Positions 8,537 to 17,795 are shown, counted from the stretch's first letter. The stretch: 64,000 nt of DNA from JAHBNG01 sp039028975 (GCA_039028975.1 JBCCHB010000021.1:67211-131210), one strand, 5' to 3'. Notes: generated by a model from the sequence alone, not told the origin. A program made the numbers and translations.

Positions 8537-9484
8537 ATGGCTGTAGCAGAACAGACCTTTTCTAATGCAGAGGTATATCGCCCCCCTTCACTTTGGGACA
8601 GATTCAAATCCACGGTTGGGCTTTTCGTAACCTCTAAAGTTGCGCTAGTGGGCTTTTTCCTTGTCGCTTTTTGGGTGGTTATCGCCCTGTTTGCCGACAA
8701 CTGCCTCTATACGCCCCAATGTTGGTTTGATGAAAATTTTGAACCGACCCCCGTTTTGGCACGCTACTCCCCAACTGAGCAATTCCGCGGTGAAAATCGT
8801 CAAGGACCATCTGAAAAACATTGGCTGGGAACTGACCGCAAAGGGCGTGACCTATGGGCAAGATTGGCTCATGGCTCTCGTACTATTCTCACCTTGGCTC
8901 CATTATCCATCTTCGTTGCCCTTATTATTGGTGGGTTGATGGGCGTGATTGCCGGTTACTATGGTGGATTGGTCGATGAGGTACTCATGCGTATTCTAGA
9001 TGCGCTCATGGCTTTTCCGCAGATTCTACTCTACCTGGTCATTATCGCAGCGCTGGGTCCATCGGTCTTCAACATTGTGTTGGCGATCACAATTGCCGGG
9101 ACACCTGGAATTGCTCGCTTGATCCGCGGGTTGACGTTAGACATCAAGACCCGAGATTATGTAGCTGCGGCCCAAACCCGAGGTGAGAGTGCCGCGTATA
9201 TTATGCTCGTAGAGATTCTGCCCAATGCTAGCGGTCCCATCGTAATCGATGCCATGTTGCGTATTGGGTACGCCATCTTTTCCATTGGTACCCTCGGCTT
9301 CTTGGGCTTGGGTTTACCACCGCCATCCCCCGACTGGGGTAGCATGGTCAGTACCGGCAAAGGACTTATCCAAGCAGGTCATCCCTGGGAGGCAATTTGG
9401 CCATCTCTTGCCATTGCCATGGTTGTTGTCGGCCTCAATTTGATGGCTGATGGGTTGAATGAAGAATCACAGCGGTATCGGTAA
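8537..9484 (+). CDS. DppC-type ABC transporter permease
   Basis: 315 residues, normal for the family. The N-terminal cytoplasmic segment and TM1 are followed by a periplasmic loop with the conserved HWLGTDRKGRDLWARL signature of DppC/OppC proteins, then five membrane helices with an EAA loop (QTRGESAAYIMLVEILPNA). It should pair with the upstream DppB-type subunit to form the transmembrane pathway. AAAGGA lies before the ATG. Co-orientation with the binding protein and ATPase supports one transporter. Confidence 0.94.
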   Translation: MAVAEQTFSNAEVYRPPSLWDRFKSTVGLFVTSKVALVGFFLVAFWVVIALFADNCLYTPQCWFDENFEPTPVLARYSPTEQFRGENRQGPSEKHWLGTDRKGRDLWARLAHGSRTILTLAPLSIFVALIIGGLMGVIAGYYGGLVDEVLMRILDALMAFPQILLYLVIIAALGPSVFNIVLAITIAGTPGIARLIRGLTLDIKTRDYVAAAQTRGESAAYIMLVEILPNASGPIVIDAMLRIGYAIFSIGTLGFLGLGLPPPSPDWGSMVSTGKGLIQAGHPWEAIWPSLAIAMVVVGLNLMADGLNEESQRYR

Positions 9485-9590
9485 GTGGTCGTTTGAGATT
9501 GGTAATTGGCTGCATGGTTTGATGTTGGTCAATATGTCGTTCACTAACCCCAGCAGCCAATTACAAGCTACCAGCAACAAGTGATCAATA

Positions 9591-11723
9591 ATGAACATGG
9601 ATTGGGTTTTGGAAAATCAACTATCTGACCGCGATGCGGTCGTTAAGGTCGACAGTCTGGGAATCGCTTATGAGACACGTAACGGAGACATTCACGCGGT
9701 TCGGGATGTTTCATTCGATATCTATCCTGGCGAGACGGTGGGTATCGTTGGCGAATCTGGCTGTGGAAAGAGTACATTAGCGTACGGACTGGTCAACTAC
9801 CTGGGGCGCAACGGGCGTATAGCCAAGGGCGATATTCTATTTCAGGGTGCCACTTTAGTTGGCCGTACAGAAGAAGAGTTGCGACGCCTGCGCGGGGACC
9901 GGATTGCCATGGTCTATCAAGATCCCATGACCTCTCTGAACCCTGTCCTGCGCATTGGTGAACAGATGGCCGAGGTGCTGACTATCCATCAAGATGTCCA
10001 GTATAACGATGCCATTCAGCGTTCGGTCGATATGCTAGCTCGAGTCAATATGCCCGATCCAGATCGGGTTCTTGATCGCTATCCTCACCAAATTTCCGGT
10101 GGTCAGCAGCAACGTGTCGTCATAGCCATGGCTATGTTGAACAATCCTGCCCTACTCATTATGGATGAGCCAACGACGGCACTAGACGTGACAGTGGAAG
10201 CCACGGTCTTGGATCTAGTAAACATGTTACGTCGGGAGTTTGATACAGCGATTCTACTTATTAGTCATAACATGGGCGTGATTGCTCGGGTCTCTGATAG
10301 GGTAGGCGTCATGTATGCAGGCGAATTGGTGGAGATGGCCAGTGTGGAAGAGATCTTTGCGAATCCAAGCCATCCTTACACCCAGGGTCTCATCCGATGT
10401 CTGCCGAATCTAGGTCGCAGCAAGGATGATGCCACCCTTTATCCCATTCGGGGTCGCGTTCCTGCCCCCGATAACTTGCCTCCTGGCTGCCTCTTTGAAC
10501 CCCGTTGTGATTACGCCAGGGATGCTTGCCGCCGAGAACGCCCAGTATTGCGCACGCTCACCGACGATCATCTCACCCGCTGTCTCTTTTCCGAAGAGAT
10601 CGACGCCAGTGCCTGGGCCCCTCCTGAGGATCTGGCTTCTAAAGAATTTACCAAAGACGAATCCAACCAATTGGTGGACGCCATTCTACAAGTTCATAAC
10701 CTACAGACTTACTATGCCAATAGTGGATCCTCACCGTTGAGTCTGATTGGACTGGGCAAAAAGGAGTTTGTCAAGGCAGTGGATGATGTCTCGTTTGATG
10801 TCTTCCGCGGAAAGTCGTTGGGTGTGGTCGGTGAATCGGGCTGCGGCAAGAGCACGCTCATCAAGACGCTCATTGGGCTGGAGGCCATGACCGGTGGTGA
10901 GGCCAAGTTCATGGAGTATGATATTGAGGATAAGGTACAATCCCGCTCCTTGGAACTGATCCAGGATTTGCAGATGGTCTTCCAGAATCCCGATTCGACC
11001 ATGAATCCCACCTACAGCATCGGCAAGCAGATCGAACGACCTCTGCGGCGCTTTGGCACGGTGGAACCGGAGAAGCTGCGGGATGAGGTGATTCGCCTGT
11101 TGCGGGCCGTTAAGCTAGATGAGCACTACTATGATCGATTGCCTCGCCAGTTGAGCGGCGGTGAAAAGCAGCGGGTAGGCATTGCCCGTGCGCTGGCTGG
11201 TCGCCCGGATTTGGTTCTTTGTGATGAGCCAGTCTCTGCGCTGGATGTGTCGGTGCAGGCCGCAGTCATTAACTTGCTGCTGGAAGTGCAAGAAGAGTTT
11301 GACACAACCATGATCTTCATTGCCCATGATCTGAGCATTGTGCGCTTCTTCTCTGACTTTGTGGCGGTCATGTATCTGGGTCAGATTATGGAGATTGGCC
11401 CAGTTGATCAGATCTACACGCCACCTTATCATCCCTACACGGAGGCCCTGCTATCCGCCGTCCCCGTCCCCGACCCCACGGTCAAGGAGACCCATGTACG
11501 ATTGGAAGGCAGCGTTCCCAGCCCATTGAACCCACCTAGCGGCTGCCGCTTCCACACCCGTTGCCCTCGCCGGGAGCTATTGCCTGATGGCGGCAAAATC
11601 TGTGAAGAGGAAGTCCCCCCCTGGCGCGAATCGGAGAACGGTCACCGCATCTTCTGCCACATCCCCATAGAGACGCTGGCGGGGTTTGAGCCAGTGGTGA
11701 ATACGGTGAAGGAGGTGGCTTGA
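9591..11723 (+). CDS. Fused DppD-DppF ABC transporter ATPase
   Basis: 710 residues with two complete nucleotide-binding domains in one chain. NBD1 has Walker A GESGCGKSTL, signature ISGGQQQRV, Walker B LLIMDEPTTALD, and the oligopeptide-transporter C-terminal segment with its Cys motif (CLFEPRCDYARDAC). NBD2 repeats all of these: GESGCGKSTL, LSGGEKQRVGI, LVLCDEPVSALD and CRFHTRCPRRE. In enteric bacteria these are separate DppD and DppF proteins; a fusion fixes the 1:1 stoichiometry. It powers import through the two upstream permeases. No good ribosome site precedes the ATG; a second Met lies two codons on. Confidence 0.94.
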   Translation: MNMDWVLENQLSDRDAVVKVDSLGIAYETRNGDIHAVRDVSFDIYPGETVGIVGESGCGKSTLAYGLVNYLGRNGRIAKGDILFQGATLVGRTEEELRRLRGDRIAMVYQDPMTSLNPVLRIGEQMAEVLTIHQDVQYNDAIQRSVDMLARVNMPDPDRVLDRYPHQISGGQQQRVVIAMAMLNNPALLIMDEPTTALDVTVEATVLDLVNMLRREFDTAILLISHNMGVIARVSDRVGVMYAGELVEMASVEEIFANPSHPYTQGLIRCLPNLGRSKDDATLYPIRGRVPAPDNLPPGCLFEPRCDYARDACRRERPVLRTLTDDHLTRCLFSEEIDASAWAPPEDLASKEFTKDESNQLVDAILQVHNLQTYYANSGSSPLSLIGLGKKEFVKAVDDVSFDVFRGKSLGVVGESGCGKSTLIKTLIGLEAMTGGEAKFMEYDIEDKVQSRSLELIQDLQMVFQNPDSTMNPTYSIGKQIERPLRRFGTVEPEKLRDEVIRLLRAVKLDEHYYDRLPRQLSGGEKQRVGIARALAGRPDLVLCDEPVSALDVSVQAAVINLLLEVQEEFDTTMIFIAHDLSIVRFFSDFVAVMYLGQIMEIGPVDQIYTPPYHPYTEALLSAVPVPDPTVKETHVRLEGSVPSPLNPPSGCRFHTRCPRRELLPDGGKICEEEVPPWRESENGHRIFCHIPIETLAGFEPVVNTVKEVA

Positions 11724-11902
11724 TAATAGTCCGAGAGGTAATTCAATTCTCTCTAAATTGAATATGCTCAAGGAACTATTGTCCTGTGCACAAATCTAAA
11801 CCATCAACAACCTCTAAAAATTCATGGTAACATCTTTGTTGAAAAATGGGACTTAGTGATAGAGATTCTGTCCAAACGTTTTCCAATTTTCCAAAGGTTA
11901 CC

Positions 11903-13969
11903 ATGAACACGGCAAACTTCTCATTTCCCGAACGTCTACAAACGCCAGTAGCCATCACAAACGTCAACGTGATTCCCATGGATCGTCAATGGATTCTAAA
12001 GAATCAAACCGTTGTCATCGAAGATGGCTGGATCAAAGCCGTTGAACCGGCACCCAATATCGATACGACCCACATGCAGATCGTGAACGGTTCGGGTAGG
12101 TATCTGCTGCCTGGTTTGTCAGATATGCACGTTCACTATTGGATGCCCGGCGACGCTCCTCTTTTTCTAGCGAATGGTGTAACGACTGTCCGCAACATGT
12201 CTGGTGCCCCCTTTCACCTAGCCCTTCAGCAGCAGGTCAACACAGGTGCGTTCCCTGGCCCTCGAATAGTCACGACCTGCCCCACCCTCGAGGCTGATGA
12301 GCATAATCTGCCCATGTGGAAATACGTCGATAGTCCGGTAGATGCAGTATCATTGGTGGAACAATACGCGACGCGCGGCTACCAACAAATCAAAGTCCTT
12401 AATCTACTTGATGCTGATACGTTAGTCGGGCTGGGTCGGGCATGTCAGATCCAGAACCTACGTCTCACCGGTCACTGCCCCCATGCTGTTACATTTGAGC
12501 AAGCGATTGGCGCTGGGATGAGTTGCTTTGAACATTTGCATGGCATCTGGAAAGGGCATTTGCATAGCGGAGTTGCTCCCACGACCCGCTCAAATGTAGG
12601 ACTTGAACCCATTCAGGCGATGGCAAATTATCTCGATTATGAGGCAATTCGTCGCCTAGCTGGTCAAATGGCAGAGCAACAGATCTGGAATTGCCCAACA
12701 CTAATTGCTGAAAAATTGATGCGTTTGCCTCAAGCCGAGGGAATGGCTCATATTGCAGCTGAAAAAACGCTGCCCTATGTACCACAAATTGCGTTGCCCC
12801 TTTGGGAAATGCTGGATCCGTCTCGCTTTCATGCTAATGAACTGGACCCATGGCTCGATGCAGTGAAGGGCCGATGGCAAGCAGCAAAAATCGTGACCAG
12901 AATCCTGCATGAAGAGGGTGCACCGTTGCTAGTTGGAACCGATACCTCTGTCCGTTTTGTGGTACAAGGTTTCTCCATTCACGAAGAACTTGCTGCCTTT
13001 ATTTCTTCCGGTTTGACACCATTTGAAGCCATCCGCTATGCTACCAGTGAATCGGCTCGCTTTCTCGGTATCGACTCCGAAGCGGGAACCATTGCCAAGG
13101 GTAAACGCGCCGATCTGTTATTGGTGGATGAAAATCCTCTCGAAAATATCTCTGCCCTGCGCAAGTTGAACGTGCTCTTTATCAATGGATTCTATCTAAA
13201 ACGCAGGGACTTAGGTAATTTGCTTAAACAACAGGCCAAGGCAGCAAGAGAAAGTTCATTTAATTTGGTCTCCGGATCTGTTGATTCGACTCCAGGTGAT
13301 TTCTCTGGTACGTTGGTTGAGCTGAGCGCAGGCAAACCAAAAGGAAGGCTACATTATCGGCACAAGCAGCTTGAAAACGATGATTGGCAAATTGAAGAAA
13401 TCTATGAATTTGAACAGAATTCAATCTATGAAATCGGTGGATATCGGTTACGTTCAACGGTTGCTCGGCTGAATTCAGATTTAACCGTCCGCCGTGCAAA
13501 GGTAGTTGAAGAGTCCTTTTGTGGTATCGCTTCTTTAGAGATTGAGTATGGCAATGCAAATCGCTACGTAATTCAGCAAAGCGGTGAGGATGGTTTTGTT
13601 TCTCGATATGAGCTGGATGAATCTGACTTGCTGATGCCCGACATTTCTCTGCTGGTCACAGTGGCAAACCTCCCTGGTTTGGAAGATACAATCAACTGTG
13701 AACCTGAATGGAAAACCGATTGTAGAGCAGACCAACCAACATTGAGCATATTGCCAAGTATAGAATTAGAACGAGCAGTCATAGGAAGGTCCAGGTTTAA
13801 CATAAAACTTAACTCTACAACATGTTACAAAGTAATTCATGTAGTGAGCCATTGGGGTCAGTCTAAATTAGAAAGTCACTATCACTTTCTAAAAGATGGA
13901 CAATTGGAGAGCTGTCAGCATGGCTGGAGCCAATTTGTCTCGGAACAAACTACTATAAATAATCATTAG
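11903..13969 (+). CDS. Amidohydrolase (imidazolonepropionase-like) with long C-terminal extension
   Basis: 688 residues from the ATG at 11903, chosen because AAAGG lies six bases upstream; an earlier in-frame ATG at 11846 has no ribosome site. The first ~440 residues form an amidohydrolase barrel: HxH metal motif in SDMHVHYW, a Lys-containing strand (QIKVLNLL), His in LTGHCPH, Asp in VGTDTS, and the C-terminal sheet GKRADLLLVDENPL. Related enzymes hydrolyse cyclic amides, dipeptides or nucleobase-like substrates. The last ~240 residues are an extension of apparently beta-rich sequence that I do not recognise. Next to a dipeptide-type importer it may process the imported compound; that is inference. 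Confidence 0.85.
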   Translation: MNTANFSFPERLQTPVAITNVNVIPMDRQWILKNQTVVIEDGWIKAVEPAPNIDTTHMQIVNGSGRYLLPGLSDMHVHYWMPGDAPLFLANGVTTVRNMSGAPFHLALQQQVNTGAFPGPRIVTTCPTLEADEHNLPMWKYVDSPVDAVSLVEQYATRGYQQIKVLNLLDADTLVGLGRACQIQNLRLTGHCPHAVTFEQAIGAGMSCFEHLHGIWKGHLHSGVAPTTRSNVGLEPIQAMANYLDYEAIRRLAGQMAEQQIWNCPTLIAEKLMRLPQAEGMAHIAAEKTLPYVPQIALPLWEMLDPSRFHANELDPWLDAVKGRWQAAKIVTRILHEEGAPLLVGTDTSVRFVVQGFSIHEELAAFISSGLTPFEAIRYATSESARFLGIDSEAGTIAKGKRADLLLVDENPLENISALRKLNVLFINGFYLKRRDLGNLLKQQAKAARESSFNLVSGSVDSTPGDFSGTLVELSAGKPKGRLHYRHKQLENDDWQIEEIYEFEQNSIYEIGGYRLRSTVARLNSDLTVRRAKVVEESFCGIASLEIEYGNANRYVIQQSGEDGFVSRYELDESDLLMPDISLLVTVANLPGLEDTINCEPEWKTDCRADQPTLSILPSIELERAVIGRSRFNIKLNSTTCYKVIHVVSHWGQSKLESHYHFLKDGQLESCQHGWSQFVSEQTTINNH

Positions 13970-14001
13970 CACTCTGTCATGATCTTGGAGATTTCGTCAT
14001 T

Positions 14002-15048
14002 ATGTACATTGAAATTGGTGTCCCTGCCACTTTACCCCTTGCCCTCGTCAAATTAAATAGGGATGGCCAAGAGCGGTATTGCTTGCTGGCTGCCACATTG
14101 GCCCACCCGCCTGTTCACCTGCGTGCTCAGGCTGCAGACCGCTTCACCATCACCGGCCCCAGGGCAGATGTGGCTGGTCACTATGCGCAACATCTCTATG
14201 ATCTGACCCAACCCGCAACCCTAACTGAAATCGAGATCGAGTACGCCATTCCCCTGGCCATGGGGCATGGCTCGGAGACTATGTTGGGCTTGGCTGTAGC
14301 CCATGCCATGAAGTACTTCAACACCCCAGCCGAAAGTGATGTGGCGGCCTTGGCGGCTCAGCTTGGTGAAGGGACAGATGGCCTCTCGCTCTGGGCTAGC
14401 CAGGCAGGTGGCTTAATGTTGCTCGATCTGGCCAGCCCAACCACACCACCCCTCTATCGAGCCGAACCAGACAACAGCGAAAAATCAGCATGGGGTCTGG
14501 TCTCGATTTTGCCACGCTTGGATGCCAGCCTTGCTCAGGATAAGCGACATGCAGATGAGCCAGAGGAAAATGAACTGGATGAAGATGAGATCCAAGTTTT
14601 GGAGCGTGAGCGCTACGCCAAATTGTTGACTGCAGCCCAATCGCTCGATACCGATAGTGGAACCCTCTTTACTCAGCAGCTGTGGCCCGCAGTGGAAGCC
14701 GATGATCTAGAGAGCTTTGGCAGTAGCTTATCCCAACTTCAGCAGTTGACCCAAGAGGCCATGAACGCTGTCGGGCTTCCTTCCCTTCTTAATGATCACC
14801 ATCGAACAACTCTCAATCAGATGGCTGAAAGTGGCGCTGTGGCCTGCGGCCAATCCTTAACCGGCTATGGGCTGTTTGCCTTTGCGCGGGGCGCTCGGGC
14901 CACCATCAACATGCGCCTTGCCCTAAAAGATGTAGTCGATTACTCGGATGGCGTGATGGATGCCACCTTTATTGACAGCAGGGGCATTCGAGTTGTCGAG
15001 AGGGAAGGGAATATGAAGCCGCCAGGGACGCTATTGGATAAGTTGTAG
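14002..15048 (+). CDS. GHMP-superfamily protein, beta-RFAP synthase-like
   Basis: 348 residues. The segment AIPLAMGHGSETMLGLAVAH (about residues 84-103) matches the Pro-x3-Gly-Leu-Gly-Ser-like ATP/phosphate loop of GHMP proteins in the form seen in beta-ribofuranosylaminobenzene 5'-phosphate synthases, and ESGAVACGQSLTGYGLFAFA near residue 280 resembles their GQSS-type motif. RFAP synthase makes the first committed precursor of methanopterin-type C1 carriers from PRPP and a benzoate. An acidic linker lies near residues 180-205. It starts 33 bp after the amidohydrolase, apparently in the same transcript, with GGAG upstream. The superfamily is fairly secure; the exact reaction is not. Confidence 0.55.
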   Translation: MYIEIGVPATLPLALVKLNRDGQERYCLLAATLAHPPVHLRAQAADRFTITGPRADVAGHYAQHLYDLTQPATLTEIEIEYAIPLAMGHGSETMLGLAVAHAMKYFNTPAESDVAALAAQLGEGTDGLSLWASQAGGLMLLDLASPTTPPLYRAEPDNSEKSAWGLVSILPRLDASLAQDKRHADEPEENELDEDEIQVLERERYAKLLTAAQSLDTDSGTLFTQQLWPAVEADDLESFGSSLSQLQQLTQEAMNAVGLPSLLNDHHRTTLNQMAESGAVACGQSLTGYGLFAFARGARATINMRLALKDVVDYSDGVMDATFIDSRGIRVVEREGNMKPPGTLLDKL

Positions 15049-15218
15049 TGCGGGCCAGCCCACGCCCCCTAGCCAATTCCCCTACTCGTAACCGACTCCA
15101 CACCCTCCTCTCTCAGTAGGAAGCGCACAGCTACGCACCCTTAATACTCCTGTAATAATCTATTCCCAACCGCGTAAGAACTTCCGTATAAAATCGTACA
15201 TTAGTAAGGTACCAACCA

Positions 15219-15284
15219 TGTCAAAATTTGTCCGTCTTATCTCAGCTTAACCAAAGAGGGGGTATTCGTACACAGATTTTGACA
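15219..15284. promoter_or_regulatory. Inverted repeat upstream of small ORF
   Basis: TGTCAAAATTTGT (15219-15231) and ACAGATTTTGACA (15272-15284) are reverse complements at 12 of 13 positions, 40 bp apart and ending 17 bp before the small ORF at 15302. Two half-sites for a looping or dimeric regulator are possible. Confidence 0.35.
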
Positions 15285-15301
15285 TAGAGTGAGGAGTAAT
15301 A

Positions 15302-15493
15302 ATGTACAATTTTGTGGCAGCAAAACCGCTGCTTAGCGCGGAACAAGCAAGCGGAAATTTCTACGATTTACATCAAGATTTATCGATGTTGCCTCCACTG
15401 AACGTAATCATCTATTTAGACAAGACGTTGCCCCTATCGTTTACAGTTTACACTCAGCTCCGTTTGAGAATCGTAATTTGGTTTCTCTGTTAA
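15302..15493 (+). CDS. Small hypothetical protein, 3' part overlapping a palindromic repeat
   Basis: 63 codons with an excellent ribosome site (GAGGAG, five bases, ATG). Residues 1-45 (beginning MYNFVAAKPLLSAEQASGNF) look like ordinary protein but resemble no family I know. From about residue 50 the frame runs into palindromic repeat copy B, so the Leu/Arg/Ile-rich C-terminus is probably encoded by the inserted repeat. It may be a once longer gene truncated by the element, or a short peptide gene. Translation is plausible from the start signals; function is unknown. Confidence 0.4.
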   Translation: MYNFVAAKPLLSAEQASGNFYDLHQDLSMLPPLNVIIYLDKTLPLSFTVYTQLRLRIVIWFLC

Positions 15494-15534
15494 AGCGTAG
15501 GAAAAGTACGCTTCTCAAACCGACCACGCAGTAA
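15449..15534. repeat. 85-bp palindromic repeat, copy B
   Basis: Contains ACTCAGCTCCGTTTGAGAA at the left and TTCTCAAACCGACC then GCAGTAA at the right. Compared with copy A, an A-T pair in the stem has become G-C on both arms (TTTGAGAA with TTCTCAAA), a compensatory change. Confidence 0.75.
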
Positions 15535-15613
15535 CAAACGCTCAACAAACGCATCCCAAACGCATACCGTTTACGCTTATTACAGAATAATTAATTCGGC
15601 TCTTTGGGAATTC

Positions 15614-15714
15614 ATGTGGTTGACATGGGAAGAGCAGCGACTTCCTGGAAGAGGTCAAGAATAGCCTCGATGGCGAATCCACTGCTGACCTCTTCCAGGA
15701 AGTCTTGACCACAT
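15614..15714. repeat. 101-bp hairpin element with 18-bp perfect arms
   Basis: GACTTCCTGGAAGAGGTC (15639-15656) and its exact reverse complement (15687-15704), flanked by an outer ATGTGGT/ACCACAT pair. The arm itself contains the palindrome CTTCCTGGAAG. A similarly organised element lies at 35759-35854. Confidence 0.7.
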
Positions 15715-15839
15715 AAGATCCGATTGAGCCATTAATGCTTATTACATGACGATTAAGCAACAGCGTTATAAGGTAACAGCCACTCTCACCACGTTGTCTA
15801 AAATAATAGATTCATGGATATCAGAAGTTTGATTAAGCA

Positions 15840-15875
15840 TATACTCTGCTCAGTTTGAGAACGACTGCCGTGCAG
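15840..15875. repeat. Decayed left half of the palindromic repeat
   Basis: TATACTCTGCTCAGTTTGAG resembles the left arm of the 85-bp family, but the right arm is not intact. It lies in the leader of the adenylation gene. Confidence 0.4.
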
Positions 15876-15912
15876 TGAGTGCTCTACCATTTCACGAAAA
15901 GGAATCTTTCAC

Positions 15913-17793
15913 ATGTCTACTCTTTCAACAAACAACACGTTTTCGGATAATTTACCAATCGCTTTCCCTTTTGCAAATCAGAATTTAGTCTCTTCTAGCT
16001 CAATTCGGCCGTCATCAGAGGTCTATCGAATGAAGCAACTAAATACGGAGACAACTATAGAGCGAGCCACTGAGCAATTCCACTTTGTTACGGAAGCCTT
16101 TGACAATCTGTCTATAAGTGACCAGCAGCTCTTTGAACAGTTTGGACAAGGGCCGGGTGAGATACCACCTTACCATGCCATTCACCATCCATTCGAAGTC
16201 CAAGCGGCAACCAATCCCCAAGCCATTGCGGCTGAGCACCAAGGGCAGGAGATTACCTATCAAGCGCTCAATCGCCAAGCGAATCGATTGGCCGCCATTT
16301 TAGCCGGGCATGGCGTCACAACGGGTGATAATGTGGCCCTCTTTCTACAGCGTTCTATTCCCATGTTGGTCGGGATTATGGCATCCCTCAAAGTAGGTGC
16401 TGCTTATGTACCCCAGCACGTTGGTGTAGCCCCAGAAGCCCAACTGCGGCATATTCTGGATGCCACATCAGCCAAGGTAATTTTGACAATTTCTAGCCTG
16501 CAAGACCAGGTGCCTGTTCCCGATGGCCACATCTGCATTGCCATCGACAAATTGATGGAAGAGCCATTTACTGGCACGGTATCAGACTTTGATGGCGAAT
16601 TTACGCCAGCCATACCTGTTGGCCTAGATGATCGCTGCTTCATTCTCTTTACCTCAGGAACCACGGGCAACCCCAATGGCGTCCAAGTCACCCATCGCAA
16701 TGTCTGCAATATTCTGTTAACCGAGCCTGGCAATCTGGGCATGAAACCAGGGATGAAGGTGGGCCAGATTCTGAGCATTGCCTTTGATATGGCAGCCTGG
16801 GAGACGTTGGGATGCCTGGCCCATGGAGCCACGTTGCTCATCCGGGGCAAGGACTTTATGGAGACGGCTCGTCGAGCTGACGTGATTATCTCCACCCCGT
16901 CGATTCTCAGCAGCTTTGACGCCGATCAGTGCCGCAACGCCAAAGTGGTGGCAGTGGCTGGCGAACCCTGCCCTCGTCCGCTAGCGGATAAGTGGGCTTC
17001 CTTTTGCACTTTCTATAACTCGTGTGGTCCTACAGAAACCACCATTGTCAATACCATGCAGCCCCACGATCCTTCTGCCGAGCGGCTCACCATTGGCAAG
17101 CCTACGCCCAACAACACAGTCTATGTGCTGGACAAAGATCGCAAACCGCTTGCCATTGGCGAAATTGGTGAAATGTGGGCTGGTGGCGACTGCGTAACAG
17201 CCGGTTACCTGAACAACCCGGATCTCACTAGCGAACGATACGCCCCCGATCCATTTCTTGGCGAAGGGTACACCATGTTCAACACGCGGGATTTGGGTCG
17301 TTGGACCGAGGACGGCGAGCTAGAGCATTTTGGTCGTTCTGACGATCAGGTCAAGGTGAGGGGGTTCCGGGTAGAGCTAGATTCGGTCTCAGCCGCGTTA
17401 GAGTCGGTCTCCAACTGTAAGCGAGCTGTGACCCTCAAATTTGATAATCGCAACCTTGTAGGCTTCGTCTCACCAGCCACAGTGGATCCAGAGGCAGCCA
17501 AGCAGGCCGTGGCTGATGCACTCCCTTACTATTGTACGCCCGCCTTTGTTCTGGCTTTAGAGGAGCTACCGCTAACCAGCCGCGGCAAGATTGACAAACG
17601 TTTACTCATGGATATGGCCAACGAATATTACGAAAATCAGGCTGTTGAAGAAGAGATCGCCTCAATTTCGGCAGCTACCCAATCAACAGCTACCCAACCA
17701 ACAACTGCACAACCGATATCTGCACAACCTGTAACCAATCACAAATTCGCAACCAATCGAGCACCACAGCGAACATTGGTGGAGGCTGCGTAA
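15913..17793 (+). CDS. Stand-alone adenylation (AMP-binding) enzyme
   Basis: 626 residues. An unusual ~90-residue N-terminal segment precedes a complete NRPS-type A domain: LFTSGTTGNPNGV (A3), FDMAAWETLG (A4), YNSCGPTETT (A5), a TRDLGRW segment (A7), GRSDDQVKVRGFRVEL (A8) and the catalytic Lys of SRGKIDKR (A10). By position the pocket reads D-M-W-S-A-A-S-I-V-K, which matches no substrate code I know. No carrier domain follows; instead the tail (about 575-610) is Thr/Gln/Pro-rich. The next gene starts two bases after the stop, so the adenylation enzyme and the membrane flavoprotein are co-expressed. It would activate an acid with ATP; the acceptor is unknown. Confidence 0.85.
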   Translation: MSTLSTNNTFSDNLPIAFPFANQNLVSSSSIRPSSEVYRMKQLNTETTIERATEQFHFVTEAFDNLSISDQQLFEQFGQGPGEIPPYHAIHHPFEVQAATNPQAIAAEHQGQEITYQALNRQANRLAAILAGHGVTTGDNVALFLQRSIPMLVGIMASLKVGAAYVPQHVGVAPEAQLRHILDATSAKVILTISSLQDQVPVPDGHICIAIDKLMEEPFTGTVSDFDGEFTPAIPVGLDDRCFILFTSGTTGNPNGVQVTHRNVCNILLTEPGNLGMKPGMKVGQILSIAFDMAAWETLGCLAHGATLLIRGKDFMETARRADVIISTPSILSSFDADQCRNAKVVAVAGEPCPRPLADKWASFCTFYNSCGPTETTIVNTMQPHDPSAERLTIGKPTPNNTVYVLDKDRKPLAIGEIGEMWAGGDCVTAGYLNNPDLTSERYAPDPFLGEGYTMFNTRDLGRWTEDGELEHFGRSDDQVKVRGFRVELDSVSAALESVSNCKRAVTLKFDNRNLVGFVSPATVDPEAAKQAVADALPYYCTPAFVLALEELPLTSRGKIDKRLLMDMANEYYENQAVEEEIASISAATQSTATQPTTAQPISAQPVTNHKFATNRAPQRTLVEAA

Positions 17794-17795
17794 CC

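Larger units (their letters stand above)
15049..15912. other. Repeat-rich intergenic region
   Basis: 864 bp before the adenylation enzyme. In order it contains an inverted repeat (15219-15231 with 15272-15284), a small ORF with a strong ribosome site (15302), palindromic repeat copy B (15449-15534), a 101-bp hairpin element (15614-15714) and a decayed palindromic copy (from 15840). The rest shows no gene. Confidence 0.7.
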
